This document shows, one piece after another, positions 9,764 through 20,275 of a stretch of DNA of 64,000 nt. Numbering within the stretch: the stretch's first letter is position 1; each line of letters opens with the position of its first letter. The notes beneath the pieces were generated by a model that had not been told where the DNA came from, ran no database searches, and was given only the letters and a program-made list of their open reading frames with translations. Location: assembly GCA_036346275.1 (NCBI GenBank), contig CM070719.1, forward strand, positions 19,447,185-19,511,184, read 5' to 3'. This DNA comes from Otatea glauca (taxonomy: Eukaryota; Streptophyta; Magnoliopsida; Poales; Poaceae). Made by a program: the position numbers and the translations under genes.

Positions 9764-10849
9764 TTTCATCAATATCTTAACCTTTCTAAGATAAATACTA
9801 TTTCTAGCTAGGTCATCCGAAAAATAGTATTCTTGGAAATGCAATAAACAAAATAACAAAAGAAAGAGCACTCGGCAAATAAGATCGACCGGCAGAAACC
9901 GGATATGAACAACAAGCTAGAGCGCCCAGCCCCTGCTTGTCCTCTTGTACAGTGACGCAGTCTGATGTCACTGTGACATCAGCAGCGAAGTATAATTAGA
10001 CTCATAACCCACAATTAATAAGCCTAACGGGGAAGGTAACAGTATTGAGTAGACTGCTAGGGCAGCTGCAAAAGAAGCAAATAATTAGGACAACCCCGAG
10101 TCAACTAACAAAAGAAAAAGTGGGGTTAACAATAGGACTAGTAGTTAATTATAGCACGAATTGAAAGAACGCGATGATGGGCTGTAGGCACCAAAAGCAG
10201 GAGCCCATCCACGCTCCATGCACTGACTTTTGTCATTTGGTAGGTATTTGGCAATTGCAATGACTATAGTGAAAGCTTCTAAGTTGTTGCCAAATTTTAC
10301 AAATATGAGTAAAAAGAGTCATCTCACAACAGTGTCTAAATTAAGCTACTACCACCAATGCTTGTAGAGGTAGAAATTCATTTGCACGCATAATTGTGCT
10401 CTTTGTTGGTTACTGATGAGTGAGTACCTGCTAGCTAGTTCTCACCGTCCTATTTTATGGTTAGTTACCATCACTACGTTCAAGAGCTTTAAAAGCAATT
10501 GCTTACAGACCTGTTGTCGCTTATATCAAACTTGAACATGTACTTAGTAGCTTAAAGCTATTTCCATTCATATTGAAAAATAAGAGGTATTGGTAAAAAA
10601 AATGGTTATAAGATAAAAAAGGAAAAACATTTTGGTAAAAATTAAAAAGCTGAATTTAGGGAATCATATAATAAAGGGCAATACTAGCCCGCAGACTTCC
10701 GATGCCATCGGACGCTGTCTTTATTTATTCCCATCCACAAGTAGTATCTGCGTCTTCTCTTCCTATTTCTTTCTCCAATTGCGTAACTTATTTCTCTCCT
10801 CCCACATCCAGCAGCTTGCTAGTGGTCAGAGCTTACCATCGGAGCCCTA
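9764..10849. other. Unassigned intergenic DNA
   Basis: I see no domain-bearing frame, terminal repeats or RNA gene in this stretch. Short frames around 10632-10849 have no recognisable content. Confidence 0.4.
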
Positions 10850-11530
10850 TGTTAACACCTTGGACTAAATTTTACTTAATGCCTAACCCACCTATTGGTG
10901 AACCCGCACACATAGCACCTCATTTGCACTTTCGTCCTTAATTCGTGTAAAAGATTAATCTGAAAGTATTATGTTTGAACACAATAGACATTATATACTA
11001 ATACAACTTGCTTTATATAAACAATTTAGGACTAATCTCACCACCACTACACATGGGCTATATGTGCCTTCGCAGTAACAAACCGAGGTATTACACTCAC
11101 CCCTTAAGGTCAGACGCTATCGACCTTCTAGTAATTGCTCAAAACCACCCCTCAGCACACGTCCATGCATCCAGTGCCGGCGCATGTGCTATGTCGTGTG
11201 GCCACTCCAGACCCACTAGCGACATGTGCCATATGCTGGCAACCTTGTCCCGTATGCACCCAAGCAGCGAAGGTTGATGCTCTGATACTATACGTAACAC
11301 CTTGTCTAAATTTCGCTCAATGCCCAACATATCTATGGGGTGGACCCATGCACACATAGCACCTTATTTACTCTTTCGTCCTCTCTTCATGTAAAAGGGT
11401 CAACCCGAAGGTGATATGTTTAAACTCAACAGGTATTATACTACTACAACTCACTTTATACAGGTAATATAGGATTAATCTCATCACCACTACACATAGA
11501 CCTTCACATTAAAGGTTCAAGGTATTACAC
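10850..11530 (-). mobile_element. TRIM-like miniature LTR retrotransposon, 681 bp
   Basis: Two direct repeats flank a 197-bp interior: 10850-11095 (starts TGTTAACACCTTGG, ends GAGGTATTACA) and 11293-11530 (starts CGTAACACCTTG, ends AAGGTATTACA). They align along their whole length with many differences. Read on the minus strand, a primer-binding site (TAGTATCAGAGC, 11290-11279) follows the right repeat, and a purine run TAAGGGGTGAG (11106-11096) precedes the left one, the order expected of an LTR element. There is no coding sequence. The size (LTR about 240 bp, interior about 200 bp) fits terminal-repeat retrotransposons in miniature. Flanks CCCTA and CAATA do not match as a duplication, so the element is old or altered. 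Confidence 0.75.
11279..11290 (-). promoter_or_regulatory. Primer-binding site of the TRIM-like element
   Basis: The minus strand reads TAGTATCAGAGC, one mismatch from TGGTATCAGAGC, the complement of the plant initiator tRNA-Met 3' end. It starts two bases inside the repeat boundary. Confidence 0.7.
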
Positions 11531-12857
11531 AATACTCCTCCTTTCTCCATCTTCTCCTCCCCCTTCCCTCCTGTCTATCCCTCACTTTCTACCTATCTCC
11601 TGATCATGTTTGATAAGGGGATGGTGCACATAGTCAAGCAGCATGGAGCAACAAGGGAGGTGCCTTCAAGCTCTACTCGGGCGAGATCCTTGTTGAGTCG
11701 TGCGGGCTGGGGGAGTGTGCCATGGCAAACTGCTCAATTGACATAGGACTGAGACATGAACCAAACCTATATGACCACCATGCCTGATCCCTACTATTCC
11801 TGGCCAGATCGACACCTCGCTTCCAACGTTGAAAGCCTCAGGTATGCCACCATCTGTGAGCATTCTCCTCCGTTGGGTTGTTGCAGACCCTTTCTTCATT
11901 ATTGTCATATTAGTTTCAATTTGTTGTGCCCCGTTCATTTTATCATTGTTGCATATTTGTTTGCAAATTGTAGTAACTACTATTTTTTAATGTTGCAAAA
12001 GTTTTTTAAGATCATTCTAATTTTGTCGCAACAGTTGTTCCAATTTATTGCATATGTATTATTAAAATATCACAATGGTTTTTAACATCATACATATGTT
12101 ATGCTTTAAATTCCTGTGGTAGCTTTTCGTGCACATAATCATACATAAACGAGCTTTGTAATTTGAAAACGTGAATTTTGTTCAAGGAATGGGGGTTTCC
12201 TAAAATTTTGCTGGAGATCAAATCTGAGTCGTTAGAGATGATGAGTTGCTTACACATGTTCTAACGATATATTGCACCGAGCCGAAATGTTGCCATCGGA
12301 TCTGCGGGGCTACCATCCCCTGTAATAAAGTGGAAACTAAAGCGTGTACCATATGGGAGCCGCCTGGCGCCAACGTGGGCCGGCGGGCGACGGCACGCGT
12401 GCTCCGCCCAACGGCTAAAAGCCGGATAAATCATGAAGCCGCGTGGGCCCACAATACGGGAGGCAAATCCCCTAGCCCCGGATTTTGTTTTGTTTCGCCA
12501 CCTGAGACCTTTCGTGTTCTGATAGGCATCGATTGCCTTTCTATCTGTACGTATATATGTTGCTATCTGATGGATGTACCTGACTACCGAGGAAGCGGTC
12601 ACGTATTTGGCCTCCTGGCATTATTTTTTTTTTCCAGAAATAGCCCTTTGTACTTCTATATTTACAAAAATAACCCCTTAGCCACATACCGCACCATGGT
12701 AGCACAGGAGATACAAATGCCGCATCTGACTTGCACGGGAGGAGTGTGCCGCACCACGGAATGACGAGGCCGCATCATTTCTGCTCGCACGGGGGAGGAG
12801 GTTGTTGCCACGGCAAGGACCCCGACATCTCTCCTTGCCGCTGCACACGAGCGTGGC
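11531..12857. other. Unassigned DNA with a GC-rich segment
   Basis: A GC-rich block at about 12280-12480 stands out from AT-rich surroundings and has open frames on both strands (including 12246-12764 plus and 12261-12602 minus), but no recognisable domain. It could be a captured gene fragment or promoter remnant; I cannot support either. Confidence 0.35.
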
Positions 12858-13005
12858 TAGAGGTGGGCACTCGGGCCGAGCTTTTTTTGGCCGGCCCGAG
12901 GCACGGCGACACGGCCGGGTCCAATGCCTGGCATGACACTGTAGTGGGCCTGAGAAGTGGGCACGATGGACGGCACGACACGGTCCAGCACGACGCCCAC
13001 CTCTA
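12858..13005. mobile_element. hAT-type MITE, 148 bp
   Basis: The termini TAGAGGTGGGCAC (12858) and (reverse complement) TAGAGGTGGGCGTC form terminal inverted repeats. The flanks AGCGTGGC (12850-12857) and AGCGCGGC (13006-13013) are an 8-bp duplication with one mismatch, the length typical of hAT insertions. The interior is GC-rich (GGGCCGAGC, GGCACGACACGG) and non-coding. Confidence 0.85.
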
Positions 13006-13013
13006 AGCGCGGC

Positions 13014-13699
13014 ATGCAGTCGAGCAGCTGCACGAAACCCAGCGAGGGAAGTCCATGGTTTTTTTGCAAACCAGTTTTTTGACGAATTAGACTGCCATTA
13101 AAACGACAACCGTACGAAATAATTAAAAGTACTTACATGGATTATATGGTGCATATAGTTCAATTAAAATGGTGGCACTGATTGACAACATGCCTAAAGA
13201 ACATGTAAAATACATGTTTGCCTTTTGAAATTGAAAATAGGGCAACATGGCAGCGTAGCGCGGGACAGGTTTTTTTTAGAAAATAGTTTTTGAAAATTTT
13301 GTAATTCAAAGTTGTTGAAAAGAAAGAAATAATATATGGGTGACCAAAATTTCACAGCAATTTGCCAATGAGGTTTTTTTACGTAGAAAATAGAAAATAA
13401 AAAGGCAGAGAGGAAATAATAAGACAAAAAATCTTAGAAGTGATGTTTAATATTGGTAGAAACGGAATGAAGGCAGGAAGTATAGAACATGGCTCGTACG
13501 GAAGAAAATAACAAAACATAACATAGTAATATTATGGTACATAGCACGACATAGAAATATTAGGGCACACACCATGATATCGTGGACATAGGAAATGATC
13601 TTGACATAGAAAATAACGAAAGAGATATGGTGGGACCACACAAATGAACCATTAACAGAAACTACAACAAAAATTGAAGGACCGAAATGACGATGGGGG
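13014..13699. other. Unassigned AT-rich DNA
   Basis: I see no repeat ends or coding domains. Part of the right side may belong to the U5 end of the adjacent Copia LTR remnant, whose boundary I could not fix. Confidence 0.35.
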
Positions 13700-14042
13700 G
13701 TGAAAGATCCCAAATAAATTTTTCCCACTCAAAATGATTTAACCAAGCCCACAGACAATTCAATCAAAAGGAGCAAATGAAATGGAGAAAGTTTTCCTAC
13801 AAGTCCAGTATGATCGGATTGAATCCGGTAGCACCGAAATCCGGTACGACCGCACGAAGGGCGGTATGACCAGGCACAAGAACAGCAGGAAGAACAGAGC
13901 CATTAACAGCACGAACTCAAAAGCTAATTTGATGAATTTTTTGATTGGTTGGACAAAAACTCACGAAACTTGATAGATGTGATCCTAATGATGTCAGGAA
14001 CTTATTCCAACCTTTAGTCGCAAGGATTGACGTCAAAGTTCC

Positions 14043-14370
14043 GACCTTTTTCACTTTGAAGGAAGAACACACCAAGTTTGAGGAAAACTTGAGAACTTGA
14101 TCTTGGATTTGCTCGTGGGCTTTGATGATCAAGATGATCTTGGATAACCTCCCACACGTTACAGCAAACAAGAACACAAGTCATGATTCACCCAAACACA
14201 AGTTTCGACCTTTTTCACTTTGAAGGAAGAACACACCAAGTTTGAGCAAAACTTGAGAACTTGATCTTGTATTTGCTCATGGGTTTTGATGATCAAGATG
14301 ATCTTGGATAACCTCCCACATGTTACAGCAAGCAAGAACACAAGTCATGATTCACCCAAACATGATTTGG
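14043..14370. repeat. 164-bp tandem duplication
   Basis: GACCTTTTTCACTTTGAAGG begins at 14043 and again at 14207. The copies remain parallel through GATCTTGGATAACCTCCCAC to TCATGATTCACCCAAACA. It lies inside the G LTR remnant downstream of its TATA box. Confidence 0.9.
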
Positions 14371-14725
14371 AATAATGATTCACTTCAGCATACAAGATCG
14401 GTTTCTTGCAAGAAAGAACACAAGATTTGCCTAGATAACTGTATATGGTCTGAAGAAGACTCATCCATCAATCATAGATCCTCAGCACAAGATCCACAAG
14501 CATTTAGAAGGAGAGGAGGCAAATCCAAATGTGCAAGAAGCAAATTCAAAGAATGTAAGTTGCGAAATTTAATTGCTGAATTGAGATGCGTAAAGTAAAT
14601 TCAATCATAAGAGAAAATAATTTGTGTTTCTAGAAGAGAGGTTTACAAAGCCTCACAACAAAATGAGCAAAAAGCTCAAAAGAATCAACACCCCTAAATC
14701 CTTCAAGAGGAGGATACCCCTCCCC

Positions 14726-14738
14726 CTCTATTTATACT
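14726..14738 (-). promoter_or_regulatory. TATA box of element G LTR
   Basis: The minus strand reads AGTATAAATAGAG, a canonical plant TATA box, followed by GGGGGAGGGGTATCC. The context fits an LTR promoter. Confidence 0.55.
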
Positions 14739-15876
14739 ACTCTTGAGTCACCCTCCACCCTTTGATGAGTTCCTTCTACCCTAATGATCACCATCATAGG
14801 CTAGAAATGACTCCCACACACAGCCATACTAATTAGACCTGCTACTCTATCACCTAAACCGCAATCCAACGACCCTCCTTGATCCGAGTAGCTCCTACCT
14901 AGTATCTCAACCATTCCTTGTCTTCTAGATTCCTAGTGACTCTGTATCCGATCATCTTCTGGTGATCCTCGACCGTCTAGACCTCTGACGCACCTCGCTT
15001 AGTTCCAGTCATCCTCCGCCTCACCATGATCTAGCACCGTTATCCTGCAACCATCAAAAACAAGGAAAACCCATCATACAGCAATATCCAACATAGATAT
15101 GCAATCATCACCCAATTGCATTGCTCATCAAGTCAGCACTACTGACCACTGAATCATCTTCATCGAGTTGCCACCATCGAGTAGGATCCTCGCTCGAGTA
15201 GAAACTTGACCACCGTTTCGACCGCATGGAGTGAACGACCACATGTCCAACTCGATACCAAGTCTATTGACCTCAACTCGATACCAAATCTAACGACCAC
15301 CAGTCCAACTCGATCGATCATGGCACCAAGTCGATAAAACGATATCGAGCAACAATTGGTTAAACTGAGGACTCGAGTTAAGCTGACAGCAGGGCACTCG
15401 ACCCAGCAACATTTCTACTCGATACTTTAGCTACTACCAAACTATTCGAATCGTTCGATCATAAGTCGGCAGGGCGATACTCGAAGCCAATAGAGCCGCT
15501 CGAGATAGACATAATCCAAATTGCTTCAATTTGAAAATCCAATTCATATCAAACTCAAACCAAAGCATACCAAACTCAAATTTAGTCAAATACTCGTCAC
15601 AAAACATGGGTAGACCTCCACATGGTCTTTCGATCTCACCATTGATGAGTATATTGACAAACAACACAAAAGGTATAAGTTTGAGTTTGAGAGAGAAGAA
15701 GAAAGCAATTTGAATGCAAAGCCAAACTTGATCCAGAGCGAAAGAAAATAAGATCATGACCAAGTTAGCAAGGATGATTTTAGAGCAAGCCAATAGAAAG
15801 AATAAGTTTTCCATAAAGATCATAATATAGAGGAATGCAGTCACACATTTTTTTAAAATGATACCTTTTCTACAAT

Positions 15877-15895
15877 TTCTCCCCTTTTTGGTAAT
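15877..15895 (-). promoter_or_regulatory. Polypurine tract of element G
   Basis: The minus strand reads CCAAAAAGGGGAGAAAT immediately before the LTR start. Polypurine tracts prime plus-strand DNA synthesis in LTR elements. Confidence 0.5.
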
Positions 15896-16115
15896 ATAGG
15901 CATCAAGATGGCAAATTTCCCCCCTTTACACATGTATGCATGAAATGCATCCTAAAAGAGCTTTGAAGATTATCCTAGTGACCATATGAACAAAATATGA
16001 CACCAAGCTACTCAAGGTCAGAATATGCTAAACAAAGACATGACCAAGTGCAACTGTCAATTTTGCTAGCAAGTACAAGTAAGACTATGTTATTTTTGCA
16101 TGATTTAACAACAGT

Positions 16116-16127
16116 TGGTATCAAAGC
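16116..16127 (+). promoter_or_regulatory. Primer-binding site of element E
   Basis: TGGTATCAAAGC differs by one base from the initiator tRNA-Met complement TGGTATCAGAGC. The two-base spacer GT before it is the same as in element A. Confidence 0.55.
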
Positions 16128-16509
16128 CATACTAACTGCAGGATAAACCCTAGATTGGTCGTTAATAGCCATATTGATTGTAGGAGGACACTTGTTAGTA
16201 CAGTCGTTAGTTAATGGAACATAATAATAATAATAAGAATATATATAATAATTAAATAAGATAAAAATAATAAATTAATTCCCTACTGATAATGGAATTT
16301 AGCATATTTGCTAGTTTTCTTATCCCTAGTCTCTTGTCTTCTCTATAGCCTAAATATGAATTACTAATCACTTCTTTAGTAATTTGTAAATGGCCACTTA
16401 TGTCCCTTGCTATGAAACCTCTAATCCAAAATTTTTTGGTATGATGGGAGTACTACACTACAAGATGTAACATGCACATTACTAAGAATACCCTCGATAT
16501 GTTGTGTTC

Positions 16510-17160
16510 CAAGCTTATCTCTGCCCGGATACCAAGGAGTTTGCTACTCGAATATACATTCCTCCCCGACCTACCTTTAATGAGGGATAGCATTCCTTTG
16601 ATGGATACTGCTCTGCGATCAATGCTGCAATGAATGAGGTCGCCTACACAGCTATCATTCGCCTTTGCCACATCTTTCCTGACCTTGGTATGATGTACTG
16701 CCATTTTCCTTGATGCCCACCATGAGGGGAAAATTTTGATTAGGATGCCACCAACATTCAGAATGGAACTCTCCACAGTCTTGTAGGGTTTGTAAATACC
16801 TTGGATAGGCACTACCATCAGATGGCCAGAGAGTTAGTGGAAACTCGCCGTAGGATGGCATTCCTAGAAAGACATCTTGTACCTAGTGTGGCTATGGGGA
16901 TTGTCCCATGTTCGGTGTTGAGTAGTGGTCATTCTCAAATACCGTCTGCTGAATGCTTTGCCGCAGCAACCTTTACACCATCCACCAAACAACCTTGCCA
17001 AGCTCCTATGTCGGTCATTGGTAGCTGTCCTCGCCTCTTCAATGCAAGGGGATCAATCCAGGGAGTACCAACACCTATCGCCCTCAAGTTCCTCAAGTGT
17101 ATCGATGTGCAAGACTACTTCTACATTGGAGAGCACTTCTACCGCGGGTACTTCAGTTGA
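16510..17160 (+). pseudogene. Degenerate retroelement-associated reading frame of element E
   Basis: With several stops before 16801, the frame reads FATRIYIPPRPTF, then AAMNEVAYTAIIRLCHIFPDL, then LDRHYHQMARELVETRRRM and a Ser/Pro-rich tail to 17158. I recognise this only as a type of hypothetical protein that recurs in grass retroelement interiors; no catalytic domain is seen. The HYHQMARELVETRRRM segment resembles YWHQQVVQRLKETRRQV in the small frame of element A, which supports a link between E and A. Function unknown. Confidence 0.4.
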
Positions 17161-17610
17161 GCCTCTTGCTTCTAGGACTGAATATATGACCATAGAGTAG
17201 TAAGTTGAAGTAGCAGTAACTCGCTGTAATATAGAAAGTATGTTAGGATAAGATGTATAAAACCCCTATGTATTAGAAGGAATGTGTAACCTTTTGAGTT
17301 GTTGGAATTTTTGAATATAAAATTTTATGTAGTACTAACATGGGATACTCTCGTAAGACTTATCCAATAGGTTGAAGATTTATGATGAGATGACACTAAT
17401 CAATAAAGAATTTTAGTTACGGAATTTTATGGCACGAAATGTTGCCTTAAAACTTAAATTTTCAAAAGTTATTATATGTTGTAAGAATATAATTATTGTA
17501 ATCATTTTCTTTCATTTTAAATTTCTTTCTTACATAAATTACCATTTAAACTTTAATCTTCTCTCTTTAAAAAATTATAGATGGACAACCATATGAACTG
17601 AACTAATATC
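17161..17610. other. Non-coding spacer in element E
   Basis: AT-rich, with no frame or repeat I can interpret. Confidence 0.35.
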
Positions 17611-18650
17611 GTGAAGGAATTCACTAGGAGCCTTGGATGTAGAAGTTTTGCACCCATCTACATCATCAAGCAGACCCTGTCAGGCCACGCAATCGGTTAC
17701 AAAGTCAGAGGTCATGTCACCACTCAATTAGGAGGACAAGTCCTACATCACTATGCAAAGCATTATGATATTACCAGGCTTGACGCTATCTAGGAAATAA
17801 GGCGCAAACTCTTACACTGGGGGTGTAAGGTTCATGGCATCAACATGAACACTTACGTCCGTGTGTACAACGCTCGTGCAAGGCCTCAGGACCCTTCATC
17901 CACCGCAGCAATTAGACTAAGGTGCCATCGAATTAGCAATCGTTAGGAGTACCTGCGATGTTTCAGACCAGCCACAACCTAGAATTCTCCATCCCTGCCA
18001 TTAAGTTCGAAAAGTAGTTGCACCATAGAGTCTCCACCGATCCGTCATGCATAGTGATTCCAAGCTAGGAATGATAGAATCCCATACCTCAGAGTCCGAA
18101 TAGGAACCCTAGAGTAGAAGTATTTCCTTGCTATGAGCACTAACTAGTTAGCTTGTGTTCCCATGTATCCTTTCGCCTTGCAACCAAGCCAGCCTTCACC
18201 CCCCGTCTTATCTGTTGAAAGGATGTCGTTACAAAATACTTGTGACAAGTTCCATCAGTGAACTCATGAGGAGTGAAAACACCATTTGACTCACAACTTC
18301 CAAGAAATAACATTCCTGTTCCATCTCAGTTTGACCCTTTACATCCGGCTGCACGGGATCCTTCATCTCAGCAACACAATAATCCACCTATTCGTCCATT
18401 TAAACCGATAGTCGTCTAGTATTCCAAACCAGACAACCAACATCACCTGCATCAATTGTGAAGGACGTAGACCTTCCACCGATGTTTGCCCAAGGAAGAA
18501 TCTAGCCCCTGCTTCATTTGCAACTTTGAGGTATTCAACAGCAATCTCCAAGACATCCTCAAGGACCTGGTAGACATCAAGTTTTTGGACCAATCCCTGC
18601 CTCGGCATCAGGGGATAAACATCTTCATCAAATGATCACTAAGAAAGCAC
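17611..18650 (+). pseudogene. Second decayed reading frame of element E, unidentified
   Basis: The frame 17611-17793 encodes FTRSLGCRSFAPIYIIKQ, then IGYKVRGHVTTQLGGQV and HHYAKHYDI. After a stop the same frame continues with IRRKLLHWGCKVHGINMNTY to about 17935, after which it decays. The composition looks protein-like and the two halves read as one product with a single stop, but I cannot assign a family. From 18000 to 18650 no frame is convincing. Confidence 0.3.
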
Positions 18651-18840
18651 ACAACATACCTGACATAGTGCTGGGTACGTTCCTTGTGTATTTAGTTCCT
18701 ACCATTATTCTACTTAAAACATCTCATATCCAAAATAGTTGTCAATTAAAACAAGATCAAAGTTAACCATTTGCCTACCAAAATATAATCTTTTCAATTA
18801 TCTTAGAATTCTCATATCACTCCCTCACAACTATAGAATG

Positions 18841-19165
18841 GTACAACACTATCGCTTCATCTGGGGTCGGTTCCTAACTTTTTAGGAAAAACTGATTGTG
18901 ATAGATGATTTCAGAGAGGATGTTAATAATACTCGCAATCAGTTCACAGGTTAGAACCGATTGTGATGTAGCATTGGGCACATGAAAATTGGTTCTAACA
19001 TGAGAATTGATTGTGATGTACCCATGGGTTAGAACCGATTGTGATGTGCACATGCATATCACAATCGGTTCTAACATGAGAACCGATTGTTATGTGCATC
19101 GTAGATTACAATCGATTCTTTTCTCAGAACCGATTGTGATGTGCCTCGTTAGGTTATTTATACCA
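18841..19165. repeat. CACTA-2 left subterminal repeats
   Basis: At least eight copies of GAACCGATTGTGATG or its inverse ATCACAATCGGTTCT lie between 18885 and 19142. Unlike CACTA-3, nearly all retain the GATTGTGAT form. Confidence 0.85.
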
Positions 19166-19677
19166 TCGGGCTCAACTCTCCTTTGTTGTTGTTCTAGAGG
19201 CAAAAAAACCTTGCCGTCCCAAAAACACTACATACTCTAGTTGGAAGCAATACTTAGGTGAGAAATTATGGAATCCTCGAGGATGGGTGATAAGAGCGTA
19301 AAGTTGAAGCCCTAGCTTGAGGAGATTTCTCCTCAATTTTCCCTCATTTGTGATTTTCTTCAAAAGGTGAGTATTCCTTCAAATCCCTTCAATCTTGCAC
19401 TAGGTAATTCAATATGTCGCAAAGTGAGTTTAGGTTGCACTGGAATTGTGTGTATCCTATCAGATTTTACACCCTTTATTTCAAAAATGCACATCCATTT
19501 ATCTGCTTTTTAGTACTCTCGTGTTAATCTAGAATTATTGTTGCTGTAATACGATGAATGTTAGAGTTTAGGTTGTGTAACCTATGTCTCCCGTTCGAGG
19601 GTGCTTGTTTATAAATATACTAAAATGACATATTTATAAGCAGGTAGTCTTGAATTGTCCATGTTTTTTTGGACAGT

Positions 19678-19897
19678 TCGAGGATATGTGGTTCAAGAAA
19701 ATTCTTGATTAGCTGTTGTACAACTGTAGAGAAAATTAATTTCGGCAACATCTTCCTCGTGTTCTCCGGATACACACCCTCTTAACTTGTTGTCGAGATT
19801 TGTATTTGGAGAATAGCGGGGAGATGCTACCGAAAGTTTCTCTGGAGTTGTACAATAACTTAGGAACTTGCCCAACCACATATCCTCGAATGGGATT
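19678..19897. repeat. Long inverted repeat upstream of tnp2, counterpart of 1058-1263
   Basis: Arms run from CGAGGATATGTGGTTC (about 19679) and to its partner CCACATATCCTCG (ends about 19893), with the centre at TTAACTTGTTGTCGAG. The left arm carries small insertions relative to CACTA-1. It lies about 380 bp upstream of the tnp2 ATG. Confidence 0.75.
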
Positions 19898-20275
19898 AGG
19901 ACTTAACCTAATTAGAGATTTGGAGTCATCATTGGTACTTAATTAGTTGGTCAACAATAGACGTTTGTTTAAGATCATTCAATTCCTCAATTTTGTTAAT
20001 GCTTCCACCCTTATTTTGTTTCATTGAAGTCAAAAGAATTGCAAGCTTACTACATTAGGTAATTCGATATCATTGTTGATGTTTTAAATGTATGTCTCCT
20101 AACTAGAGAATTGAAAGCTCTTAACTAGGGAAGAAGGTATCGGGAGTAAAATTATATATCTTGGAACCCATCCTCTATTTTGCAAAGGTAATTAAATGAT
20201 GCCTCAATATTTGAAATAGCTAGTTAGTTGTCACTCAAGTTTTTTGTTAATTTAGTGTGCGTAGTTTAATTGCAG

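Larger units (their letters stand above)
13700..15876 (-). mobile_element. Copia LTR remnant, SIRE/Maximus-like (element G)
   Basis: On the minus strand the stretch starting TGTAGAAAAGGTATC at 15876 lies directly after a purine run ending AAAAAGGGGAGAAAT, the usual junction of interior and 3' LTR. A TATA box (GTATAAATAGAGG) sits about 1.1 kb in, followed by a leader-like region with a 164-bp tandem duplication, and by the CCGGTAGCACCGAAATCCGG type repeats near 13830. This order resembles SIRE/Maximus Copia LTRs. The far end (about 13700) is a guess, and no second LTR or target duplication was found. The interior continues only to about 16110. Confidence 0.5.
16114..18825 (+). mobile_element. 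Degenerate LTR-retroelement interior (element E)
   Basis: It opens with GT plus TGGTATCAAAGC (16116-16127), a tRNA-Met-type primer site, followed by a leader with GGATAAACCCTAGAT that closely matches the leader of element A (minus strand from 39395). Two decayed coding stretches follow (16510-17160 and 17611-17950). No matching LTR was recognised on either side: the left flank is element G sequence and the right flank is the left end of CACTA-2, which interrupts it at 18826. It is probably a pol-lacking relative of element A. Confidence 0.45.

Noticed and set aside
12246..12764. 172-codon frame in a GC-rich segment as a host gene
   Set aside because: No domain, an overlapping minus-strand frame of similar length, and low-complexity composition; evidence is insufficient.
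14320..14598. 92-codon frame near the 164-bp duplication
   Set aside because: It overlaps the LTR leader of element G on the strand opposite to that element, with no domain.
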